Shown here: piece by piece, positions 35,251 through 46,284 of the stretch
Layout: each line of letters opens with the position of its first letter
How positions within the stretch are numbered: the stretch's first letter is position 1
DNA from: Malus domestica
Taxonomy: Eukaryota > Streptophyta > Magnoliopsida > Rosales > Rosaceae
Assembly: GCF_042453785.1 (NCBI RefSeq)
Contig: NC_091671.1
Location: 11,292,001 to 11,356,000, forward strand
DNA: 64,000 bases
Reading direction: 5' to 3'
Made by a program: the position numbers and the translations under genes
The notes under the pieces: generated by a model
What the model was told of the DNA's origin: nothing
Seen by the model: only the letters and a program-made list of their open reading frames with translations
The model's database searches: none

Positions 35251-37250
35251 TGTAGACCTAATTTAATAAACTATTCTAGAGGGAATAAGGAGAGGGGCTG
35301 GTGGCAAGAGAGATTAGGGAATAAGGAGAGGGTGCTAGTGGCAAGAGAGAGTAAAGAGATTTAATTGTGAGGTGTGTTGTATTCCATCTCATTGTGTCTT
35401 TATTTATAGTAATAGGGAAGGTTAATTCCTTAGGATTACAACTCTAATAGGATAATATCTCACCCTAGACAATCTTCTAAAGATATCCCAAATACTTTAG
35501 AATTTACACAATGGTATTCCTATATTAAATATGACTGCATCACCCCCCCTTGAGTGCTTAATACTCAAACAAAACATCAGATTAGGTCTTCAGCAGATGA
35601 AGTAGATCAGTTGATAAAGTCGTCGGCACAACGGGCAAATGCAAGTCTCAAATTAAAGAAAGTATGCATTGGTAGTAAAACTCACAAAATCTCACTATGG
35701 TAAAACCTAAGGAGGTACAAAAATCTTAAACTAAGGAGAAAAGTGAGAAGTATGCATAATGTCTAAAACAAAAGTCATACGGGACGAAAGTTATGAACGT
35801 CAAAGAGTATGATCATCCCATGATGGGTACCTTATCAAAACCTTGTTAGGTACCAAAAACCCAGTGGGAAAAATGCTCATAATCGTAGAAAAAAGAGTCC
35901 ATTAAGATCAAGTGAGTATACTTCGGGATACTCCCCCTAGTTAGACATAACTTCTATATATGAGAACTACAAGCAATTCAACTCAAATAATTTACGCATA
36001 CCGATTCTTTAGACAAGTTTCTGAAAAGTAGACTTGGGCAATGACTTGGTGAAAACATTGGCTAGGTTGTATTGGGAATGGAGTTGATTAACTTCAATGT
36101 TCTGATGTTGTTGTTGCTAGTGAGAATAAAAGAACTTCGGCGCAATGTGCTTGGTGTTGTCTTCCTTGATGTATCCCTTTTTCAACTGCTCAATACATGC
36201 TGCATTGTCTTCAAAGATCATTGTAGGATGGCCAATGGCAGCAGAAAGACCACTAGTGCTTCAAATATGTTTCACTACTGCTCTCAACCAAAAGCATTCA
36301 AGCGAGGCTTCATGCAAGGCGAGAATTTCAGCATGGTTCGAAGAAGTCGCAACTAGCGTTTGCTTGCTAGACCTCCAAGATATTGGGAGTGTCTTCAACG
36401 GTAAAGACATATCCTGTTTGAGAATGTGCCATATGTGTGGATCAAACAGATAACCAGCATCTGCGTAACCAACGAGGTGGGAATCAACCCAAAGATCGAG
36501 GGGGGTGGTGGCTCATCTTGAGGATTCGTGGGTGCAGAACAAGCCCAAATTCATCGTCCCATTGAGGTTGCGGAAAATATCTATAACACCATTTTAGTGT
36601 CTGCGTGTAGGCGCATTATTATATCTTGCCAAAAGATTAACAGCGAATGAGATGTCGAGTCTAGTACATTGAGCCAAGTACAATAAAGCACCAATTGCAC
36701 TTAGGAATGGAACTTCAGGCTCTAAGATCTATTCCTCATCCTCCTTGGGACGGAAGGGATGTCATTTAGCATCTAGAGTTCGAACGTCTATAGGAGTACT
36801 CGAATGCTTCACTTTATCCTCATTAAAACATCGCATCACCTTCTGGGTGTAGTTCAATTGATGTACTAGGATTCCATCTAATCAGTGCTCATTCTCCAGG
36901 CTAAGGTAATATCGAGTTTTGCCAAGATCCTTTATCTCAAATCCCAACTTTAAGTGAGAGGCAATTTCCTCAACCTCTTCGAGAGTTTCGATAAGGTATG
37001 TCGTCGACATAAACTGCATCGATTGCAAATTCGAGATGTGACTTCTTGATGAACATGCATGGGCATAGATCATTGTTCACATAACCATGACTTGTCAAAT
37101 ATTCACTCAGACGGTTATACCACATTCGTCCGGATTGTTTCAATCCGTAGCGTGATCTCCTCAATCTAATCAAGAGGGTGTTCTGTGATCTAGAACTATT
37201 TGAACTAGTAAATGGAAGTCGTATGAAAATTTTCATGTAGATTTCCATAT
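35251..37250 (-). mobile_element. Ty1/copia remnant: 3' LTR plus end of pol
   Basis: 35251-35542 has TG...CA ends and is followed by a purine-rich tract (minus strand AAGGGGGGGTG), so it is the 3' LTR of a minus-strand element. Further right the minus strand encodes copia RT pieces, such as YGLKQSGRMWY and AVYVDD at about 37000-37150, with frameshifts. The 5' half of the element is missing. Confidence 0.8.
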
Positions 37251-37960
37251 CTACATACTCAGTCTTTTCTTCTTTGTTTTCTTTATTATTTTATTATTCC
37301 TTCTTTATTCTATATTTAAAAGAAGGTTTGACAAAAAAAATGATAAATCTATCCCACTATCTTATGTTTTTCCACACTTTTAATTAAAAAATTTAGTGAC
37401 ATATTTATCGTTTTGTACAAGGACTTTTAGACCTAAATCACTTTACAAATTTATCATAATATTCTTATAAGAACAATATTTGGCTACTTGACTAGGAGTC
37501 TATAAAAAAATAAAAATAAACAAACTAGGAGTTTCTACTCAAAATTGCTTGTTGTCAATCTATTGATTTTCGTATTTGTAATCAAATTCGTTCATATCAT
37601 AAATCACCTTATAAAGATCGTTTCTGCAAAAAATCAATTAAAACTAAAATCGATTAGTAATAGAATTGTATAAAAAAAACAAATGAACATAATAGGTACA
37701 AGCTTACAACTATTCCAGCAGTTATGGAAGAAAGTAGTAGGGTACCCATCAGGCCCTGGAGAGATTTTTCAGTGTTCCCATCACATGAAGTGAAACATCA
37801 CTTACCTTTATATAAATGATGGATTATGTGTGTTAAAAGATTAATAACTTAAAAATTAAAAAATTTCATCATTTACATAAAAAACACATGAACTTTGAAC
37901 GGGCCAATAGAGAAAGAAGCGAAATTACACACTGATTCTATAGGAATAAAAATTAAAAAG
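37251..37960. other. AT-rich region upstream of copy D
   Basis: No coding sequence or recognisable repeat was seen. A TATATAAA at 37808-37815 lies about 470 bp before the copy D start and may or may not be used. Confidence 0.5.
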
Positions 37961-37967
37961 TTAGTCA

Positions 37968-38000
37968 ACATTAGTCAAAAGTAATTTTACAAGACACGTG
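37968..38000 (+). promoter_or_regulatory. W-box-like pair and G-box upstream of copy D
   Basis: TAGTCAAC and TAGTCAAAAG (GTCAA cores) followed by CACGTG at 37995-38000. The same arrangement is conserved upstream of copy E. Such boxes bind WRKY and bZIP/bHLH factors in plants. Confidence 0.45.
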
Positions 38001-38068
38001 GCTAGAATATGTAGGCTCTCATTTGCCAGGCCTTCTCCTGTTTCCCTCTCTATTGAGAAAGTTTCCAT

Positions 38069-38120
38069 TGTGACCGGGACACGTACACCGTGTTCCGGGT
38101 GTATCACCCCTTCGGTCACA
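38069..38120. repeat. 52-bp inverted-repeat insertion in the 5' region of copy D
   Basis: TGTGACCG ... CGGTCACA arms enclose ACACG...CGTGT. Together with flanking (CT)n (38051-38140), it is absent from the otherwise matching 5' region of copy E (50570-50600). Confidence 0.65.
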
Positions 38121-38279
38121 AAAATCTCTCTCTCTCTCTCTACCTTCCCTAACAAGTTTCCGCTTTCCCCCTTCATTTTTCAGTCCGTCGCTTCCACTCC
38201 CCAATTACAAACCCAGTCTCAGCAGCAAAAGAAAAACAACCACTCTGCCACCATTCTCTCCGAGCAGCGCAGAGAGCTC

Positions 38280-41022
38280 ATGGCGGCCCAAACTCTGGAC
38301 TCCGATCACGAAAAGAGGCCGATCATGGATGATCGTACGGACGGAGACGACCTCGACAATATTCTCTCCGAGCAACGCAGGGAGCTCATGGCGGCCCAAA
38401 CTCTAGACTCCGACCTCGAAATGGCCTTCAAGCTCCAAATGCAGGAAGCCATGATCGCCTCTCTCGCCCTCGTACCCTCTTCGAGCTCGCACAACTCTCC
38501 ACCGCCGTCGCCGCCTCACGAATGCTCAAACGACGCCGTCTTGGACATAGCCGCCGCTCTGATGCTCGAGGACGTCGAGCGATTCGCTCAGGAGCTCCAG
38601 GACCACGAACGCACGGTATTGGAAATGATGAAGGCGAAAGAGGATCTCAGCCGTCGGATTCACGATCAGAAGTTCGCCGTCGAACTCCGCGACGTGCCCG
38701 AGGACTATTGGGCCCAGCACGGCGAGTATTACCAGCGTCCGTACTGTACGGACGGCGCGTCATCATCAAAACCTGCGGTGGTGGTGGAGACTGAGAATTT
38801 GAGGCTGTATTGCAAGGGTTTGGTGAGCGAGGAGATGGTTAGGGATGTCAAGTCCGTGGTGGCCGGGGTGGGTGTCGCGATCTGCGACCCGATGGACAAT
38901 CTAATATTCGAGGCGAGGAAGAATCTGGAGGCGGTGGTTGACGGCGTCATGCTGAGCAATGAGGCGGCGGAGCTCGAGGCCATCATTGAAGGGCTTAACA
39001 ATGCTCTCACTCTTGACTTGGAAGCTGTGACGTTTTTCTGTGATGACTACATGATTTACCAATATGTGAGTTTTAGCAATTAAACAACCGCTTTTTAATT
39101 ATCAATCTTTTTGTTTTGTGAATTCAATTTAATATTTTTTGTGCTTTTTGTTTGGAATTATTGGGTGAAAGTTTGTGTGTTTTGTTAAAGACAATAGTGT
39201 TAGACTTTCTTGGCTTGTTGCAATCTTTGGTTGTATGAACTATTGGGTATTTTGGTATATGGGGCATTGCCACATTGTGTGGGTTTAGTGAGAAGTGTGA
39301 CAAAGGTAATTGAATTGACAATTTCTAGTCTTACACTGTAGTTGTTGTTGTTGAACCGGGATATCAATCGTAGTGATTTGCTTTGTTGGTCTTTAGCTAA
39401 GTGGTTCGGTTGGGTTAATTGGTTTAAGTGCAAGGTAACAAATGTTGCTCCTTAATTTGTGAAAGTGATTGGGACTGTTAATTTAGCTGCAGAAGCTGCA
39501 AGGTCTAATCTCAAGCAATTTGATATTTGGGATTTGGAAGGAGAATTAACAGTTGTTTTGATAAACCCTATCCGGAAGTTTCAAATTGGCATGTTGAACA
39601 TTGTGCTCTGTTTGCTGCTCGTGTGTTAAAGCCAGTTACTAGTTTCAAATCAATATGTTAGAATTTTATACGTAACTCATCAAGGAAGCATATCCAGAAA
39701 ACCCATGTGTTTCATAGATGGTTGTTTTTTGTGTTTATGAATAAAGCATGCTTTAACAGAAAATTCCGAAGTGGTGGCACTTGCCTAGATGATTGACATC
39801 TTACGAATACAGGTCACAAACAGAGTGCAACCTGGAAATAGCAAGGTTGCAACGTTAGTTAATCAAGTGGCTCTTCTACAGAAAAAATTTGAATATTGCA
39901 GCCCTTCTCTTGTGGCTCGTAGTGACATTAAGTTTGCACTTAAGATTGCAAGGGAGGCTATTGTTTCTCAGATCACCTGGCACGCAGAAACTAGCGAAGG
40001 AAAGAGTTTGAAGGAGACGTGTGTAATTTGCTTTGAAGAAATTGATGTTGCTGAAATGTTTACAATCGATGGTTGTCTACACAGGTATTGCTTCTCTTGT
40101 ATGAAACAACATGTGGAAGTAAAGTTTCTGAAAGGGATGGTGGCAGGGTGCCCTCATGAAGGCTGTAAAACTGAAGTGAATATTGATAGCTGCGCAAAAT
40201 TCTTGGCACCTAAACTAGTTGAGGCTATTAGCCAAAGAATCAAGGAATCTGCTATACCTGTTACGGACAAGGTTTATTGCCCAAATCCGTGGTGCTCTGC
40301 ATTAATGTCTAACAACGAGGTCTTAGAATATACCAAAACTTCTTTTGTCGGTGCTGAGAAATCTGGAGCCAGGAGATGCAAGAAATGTCTTTACTATTTT
40401 TGTATCAATTGCAAAGTTCCTTGGCACTTCAATATGAACTGCTATGACTACAAGCAATTACATCCCAATCCCTGCCCAGAAGATCAATTGCTGAACTCAC
40501 TGGCTAAGAAGAAACACTGGCGTCAGTGCATCAAGTGCAGCAATATGGTCGAACTCGCAGAAGGTTGTTACCACATAACTTGCAGGTATTACTTCCCTCC
40601 TCTCGCCTCCTATCTGACTCATCTTTTAATTGTGTTGTTTTTGTGATCTTACATTATATTAGCAGTTTTTTGAGAGGGGAATGAAATGAGAAAATGATAA
40701 ACAAAATATATAGTTAGTGAACTCAAGATGATCCAGCTTCTAGCAAGTTGACTACAAGAGCCAATCTATGCGTGCTGATCTAATTTACGTTCTTACATAT
40801 TTCCTTTACTAGTTGCAAACTGTCTTTTCTCTTCTTGTTTTCTGGGTGCTGATATTTTTTTGCTTTACACCAATCATTGCGGTTTGTCCATGCTTGCATT
40901 GTCTTTGTAGATGTGGATACGAGTTTTGCTATACATGTGGTGCTGAATGGAAGAACAAGAAAGCAACGTGTAAATGTAAAATCTGGGATGAGCATAACAT
41001 CATACGTGAACAGCCACAGTGA
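38280..41022 (+). CDS. RBR-type E3 ubiquitin ligase with RNase H-like domain, copy D
   Basis: Exons 38280-39065, 39813-40585 and 40911-41022 give 556 aa. The start MAAQTLDSD matches the first usable ATG of copy E; an in-frame ATG at 37998 and one at 38325 (equivalent to the copy C start) are alternatives. The N-terminus carries two repeats of a 36-residue unit containing LSEQRRELMAAQTLDSD. The RNase H-like fold spans about residues 150-310, RING1 starts at about Cys332, IBR reads CPNPWCSALMS ... CINCKVPWH, and RING2 holds predicted catalytic Cys514 and ends CGYEFCYTCG ... CKCKIW. The last codon before the stop is CAG; copy E has CGA where D has TGA. Very close to copy E, so a recent duplicate. 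No defect seen in the catalytic core. Confidence 0.92.
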
Positions 41023-41232
41023 TGATCAGGATTACCATGACTCACTCTTCTGAGATTACAACTGAATATTTAAGCTAATAGTCATTGTTTTTGTGTTTTC
41101 CGTTGTTTTGGTTATTCGGTATGGAAAAAAGGTTGGTGTAAGATGAGGGAGAATGGTTTTAGAGGACCAAAATTGGCGATGCTAATCTAAAACATTGCCC
41201 AATTTTTGTAAATGTTTGGCACATTATGTTTT

Positions 41233-42520
41233 TGACACGCCCCGATCCTGTTGTTCCCTGAACATCAGGGTAGGTACGTGTTGGCCGACATCCGAAGGTG
41301 ATGCAAACCATTACCATTTATGATGCATGAGAACAAGAAATAAATAAGACTTATAAATTTAAATATAATTAATGTACGAAAGATGAACATGTTCAGAACA
41401 TACAATTAATTTAGAACACTAAATAGAAATAATATAAACTTGAATGAATGATGGGTCTTACACCGAGAGGACTCAAAGATGCCGATGTGGAAATGTCTTG
41501 ACGTCGAGATTGTACGCCTTGAATCTAAGTCCTGAGGGGGCGCAAAACAAACATGAGTGGATCAAGTTGATATATATAATAAAAATAGTTATCAACATAC
41601 TAACCCTCAAAGTTTTATGAAAACTAATAGCATAATATGTAATAGGTTTTCCGAAAACCCTAGCATGCCATAAAACCTTTCATAAAACGTATCTCGTATA
41701 TAGTGTGCTAACTAATGATATCATAATCGACCCGAAGATCCTTACATCATTCGACCCGAAGGCCAATACATAAATCTTCAATCGACCCGAAGGCCCCTAC
41801 ATTACCTGACTCGAAGGCCAATATAATATCTCCGGACCCGAAGGCCCCAACATCACCTGACCGAAGCCAAGATAAGTATCGTCGCCCGTAGGCAGAACAA
41901 TGACCACTAGATATGCACAAACCATTAAACATAATCTTTCCAAACATAAGTACATATATTTGAAAAACATCTTCATAGTATAAAGTCATCCATCATCTAT
42001 ACTATAAAGAAGTGTATAAAATCATATTCTAAATAGTATATCGTCATCCATCAGATATTCTACAAAAAGCATGGGTTCGATAGAAAATATGGTATTCCAA
42101 AATATTCTAAGCATGATAATCGTATAAGGTAAATCCAATTTACTCATCAAACGTTTTCATAAAACGTGCTCATTAAATCATGCTTTTCATGTATGCATTT
42201 CTACTATTAAAACATGCATTTTAGAAGGGATCCACTAACAGACACTCAGTCGTCGTAGAACCGTACGAAATAGGAATGATGAATTCGCCGCTAATAATTG
42301 TACCTAAGCACATAAGGCGTACAATTAATAAAACTCTACTCAAATGATTGAATATGAGAAAACAGATGTTAAAAACGGGTCCAAGACGTCGAAATTAGCC
42401 TAGGATGGGTCTCGGACAAGAACCCAAAAAGCCAACAAAGGCAATGTTGATGTTAACCGGTCAAAGTCAACGGGTCGGGTCAAACCAGGTCTAGGCTTGG
42501 GTTGGAAACAAGTTGGGCTT
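41233..42520 (-). mobile_element. Gypsy-type LTR fragment, minus strand
   Basis: Begins TGACACGCCCCGATCC, the inverse of a gypsy LTR 3' end (compare GGATCGGGGTGTGTCA at the nested element's LTR). Contains short CGACCCGAAGGCC repeats at 41730-41850. The homology of copies D and E ends exactly at its left edge; on the right it is cut at the RBR relic. Confidence 0.65.
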
Positions 42521-42807
42521 AGGCATGCACAGCCAGTTCAAATTGAACAGCCACGACAAGCACATCCAATTATTCGTGAACAGCCAAGGCAAGCACATCC
42601 AATTATATGTGAACAGCCACGGCAAGCACATGCAATTATTTGTGAACAACCACGGCAAGCACATCCAATTATACATGAATAGCCACGGCAAGCTCAACCA
42701 ATTATTCGTGAACAGGCAAGGCAAGCACATCCAATTATACGTGAATAGCCACGACAAGCACACCCAATTGTACATTAACAGCCACGACGGGTGCGACCAC
42801 GACGATG
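42521..42807 (+). pseudogene. Relic of the minisatellite-bearing last exon of a C-like RBR gene
   Basis: AGGCATGCACAGCC starts homology to copy C's last exon, followed by about eight 33-bp units encoding QPRQAHPII-like repeats and the same end (VRPRR, stop at 42805). At least three units contain in-frame stops. No RING2, exon 1 or exon 2 remains. The 3' flank continues as in copy C, so this is what is left of a deleted gene copy. Confidence 0.85.
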
Positions 42808-43457
42808 ATCATAGTCAGATTACAACTGAAAATATTTAGGCTAATAGTCTTTTTTTTTTTTTTTTTGCGTTTTCTTTTCATTTTGTTAATGTTTGGCACA
42901 TTAATACATGGCATTTCTATCCTGCACACATTACTGTGCTCATCAAGTGAGCATGCCCCAAATGAAATCAAATGCTAGCCTTTGATTTTTGTGATGAGTT
43001 GAGGCCGGCCGATGCTTGGCCCGGTCCTAGGACAATCGGCCCTATAAGTTGGAAGATCCGTGCTTAGTTAGCCGAATCAATAGACTTAGTTCAGTCTTAC
43101 CAGTGGCCCAGAATTTCTGTAAAACAGGCCTATTCAATCTATCATGTATGAAGAAGTGAATGTCAACGTCTGAATTTTGTCCACGTTGAAAAGTAAAAGA
43201 CGGATTTTGTCCACTTTTGCCTTCAGTGACAAAATTTAGAAGTTAATGTCCATTTCTTACTTCCACATTTATTTAATTTAATGAATTATCTAATTCAATT
43301 CAGTTTTAGATACCCAACGAGATCTACTATCATAGAGGTAAACAACATACTCCTCTCGCGAATAAAAGTTGCGTTCAAACTTCATACATTGAAAACCATA
43401 ACAAGTTTAATATTCTGAGTCTTTTTTTATTTTATTTTCATACAATAATATATTTGT
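42808..43457. other. Duplicate of the copy C 3' flank
   Basis: Follows 34558-35250 closely, with small indels. No gene seen. Confidence 0.7.
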
Positions 43458-45106
43458 TGTAGGCCTAATTTACTGAATTATTCTAGAGGGAATAGGGAGA
43501 GGGGGCTGGTGGCAAGAGAGAGTAGAGAGATTTAATTATGAGGTGTATTGTTACCATCCCATTGTGCCTTTATTTATAGTAATAGGGGATGTTAATTCTT
43601 TACCCTAAACCCTACAACTCTAATAGGATAATATCTAACCCTAGATAATCTTCTAAAGATATCTCAAATACTTTAGGATTTACACAATCACATTCCTATA
43701 TTAAATATGACTGCAACACTCCTCATTGAGTGTGTAAATACTCTAACAAAACATCGCATCAGGTCTTCAACAGATGAAGTAGATCAGTTGATGAAGTCCA
43801 TCGGCCCAATGGGCGAATAGGAGTCTCGAATTAAAGAAAGTATGCATTGGTAATAAAACTCACAAAACCTTGTTATGGTAAAACCTAAAGAGGTACAAAA
43901 CCTATAGACTAAGGAGAAAAGTGATAAGTATGCATAATATCTAAAACAAACGTCATATGGGACGAAAGTAATGAACCTCAAAGAGTATGCTGATCCCATA
44001 ATAGTTGCCTCATCAAAACCTCGTTAGGTAGCAAAAACCTAGTAAAAAAAAACAAAAAAGTACATTAAGATCAAATGAGTATACTTCGAGATACTCCCTA
44101 TGAGTTAGACATGATTTCTAAATAAGAGAACTATAAGCAATTCAACTCAGATAATTTACGCATACCGATTATTTGGTCGAGTTTCTGAAAAGTAGACTTA
44201 GGCAATGACTTGGTGAAGGGATCGGCCAGGTTGTCATGGGAACGGAGTTGCTTAACTTCAATGTTTTGATGTTGTTGTAGCTGGTGAGAATAAAAGAACT
44301 TTGGTGCAATGTACTTTATGCTGTCTCCCTTGATGTGTCCTTTCTTGAACTGTTCGATACATGCAGGTCAACGACAGTAGAAATACCACTATTGCTTCGA
44401 ATATGTTCCACGACTGCTTTCAACCTAAATCATTCGCGCGAGGCTTCATGCAAGGCAAGAATCTCAACATGGTTTGAAGAAGTCGCAACTAGTGTTTGCT
44501 TGGTATACCTCTAAGATATTAAGGTGTCTTCAACAATAAAGACATATCTTGTTTGAGAATGTGCCATATGTGGATCAAATAGAGAACCAGCATCTACGTA
44601 ACCAACAAGGCGATAATCAACCCGAGGGACTGAGGGGGGTGGCAGCTCCTCTTGAGGATTATTGGGTGTAGAACAAGCCCAAATCTGTCGTACCCTTGAG
44701 GTAGCGGAAAATGTTTATAACATTATTCCAGAGTCTACATGTAGGCACATTATTGTATCTTTCCAAAACGTTAACAACGAAGGAGATGTCGGGTCTAGTG
44801 CATTGAGTCAAGTACAATAAAGCACCAATTGCACTTAGGTATGGAGCTTCAGGCTCCAAAATCTTTTCCTCATCCTCGTTGGGACTGAAGAGATCTCGTT
44901 TAGCATCTAAAGTCCGAACGACCATAGTTGTACTTGAAGGATTTGCTTTATCCTCATTAAAATGTCGCATCACCTTTTGGGTGTAGTTCGATTAATGTAC
45001 AAGGATTCCATCCGATCAGTGCTCGTTATCTAGGCCGAGGTAATATCGAGTTTTGCCAAGATCCTTTATCTCAAATCCCGACTTTAGTGAGAGGCAGTTT
45101 CCTCAA
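43458..45106 (-). mobile_element. Ty1/copia remnant, second copy of 35251-37250
   Basis: 3' LTR 43458-43718, then decayed pol. The minus strand at 44659-44973 encodes the RT/RNase H connection (PYLSAIGALLYLTQCTRPD, FRYLKGTTDLGLFY). It occupies the same position relative to the RBR 3' flank as the first copy, so it was duplicated with the flank and not inserted twice. Confidence 0.8.
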
Positions 45107-46284
45107 GCTTTTTGGAGCTTGAAATTGGTAAGAATGTGTTATACTCATTGTAAGCTTCAATTTGGTATAAGTTTCATGAGTTTTGGTGCAAAAATGAAGA
45201 AGTTATAAGGATTTTAAGATTTTCCAGTTTCCGACGACGGCGACGGTCATCGGAGTTCGAAGGAAGAAGACAGAGAATATTCCGTCAAACTTGACACAAT
45301 ATTCTAATGTCGTCAAGTAGATTTAACAGTTTCTGTTGCTTTTTAACGGAATATTTCTAACGGCAGTTAGGTTTCCGTCAGGGTTACCCGCGCGTGGGGC
45401 ATGTCTGGTCGTGGGTTGGCCAGCGCGTGGCTGTGCGTGGGTGGTCGGAAATTTTTTCTAAAAATATGGGGATGTTCGTGAGATTGTGGAGATCACGTTG
45501 GTATATTTAAACACCCCATTTGAGCAATGTATGAGAAGTTATTAACTAGTTTTGTCTATGTGTTTTAAATAACGTTTATTTAGTTATTTCGCATATAGGT
45601 GAGACTTATCCCGATGATGAGTGCAGTAAAGGGTGACTCGGGTGCTACGACCCTTCGACATACCAATGAGTGGGCTTTTGGTTTTTAGTATATATTTATA
45701 TACTTGATATTTTCCCAGAAAATGCGTTTAAATGAAAGTATGCTTTGGAATGCCATGCATATAAATTTATATTCAGCATATGAATTAGTATATGATGTAT
45801 AATATGAATTGGTTTTGTGGATGCTCAGGTAAGTACCAGTTGAGTTATGTTTCGTTATATGAGATATTGATAACGTGAGACATGATTGAGAGCTCATGAA
45901 CCTGCACCCCGGGTGATTGTAATTTAGCCAAAGATATGGTACATGCCTGTTTATGATGTAACCTTTCGCACCGTTTGCTCACATTGGATCAATTTAGGTG
46001 CACAGTCTTTTCGTACAGACCATTATAGGTGGTTCCGACCATCACAAATGTAGGGCATCTTTGGGTGTTGTTTAATTAGTACTTGTCTTTTGGACTGAAC
46101 TTAGGCTACTTACGTTCTGATTGCGTATTTGCACATTTTCTAGCACTTGTCTTAACTAGTACTCTTATGAGTTGGTTTTCATTTATCCATATTCTCTATT
46201 ATCATTATTGCTTCTGCACTGTGCACATGGCTACGTCACCCTCACGTGACGGCCAGCATGCCCTGATTCGGGTTGGGTGTGTCA
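45107..46284 (+). mobile_element. Gypsy-type LTR fragment, plus strand
   Basis: 5'-truncated at the copia join, ends GGGTGTGTCA at 46284. The interior (TTCCCAGAAAATGCGTTTAAATG, CGTACAGACCATTATAGGTGG-type blocks) resembles the LTRs of the 12350-24475 block. Confidence 0.7.

Noticed and set aside
36072..36453. Plus-strand ORFs with Cys-rich products
   Set aside because: Antisense of the copia pol remnant.
37998..38279. N-terminal extension of copy D from the ATG at 37998
   Set aside because: Most of it falls in the insertion and pyrimidine-rich leader absent from copy E, and E has no equivalent ATG; kept only as an alternative start.
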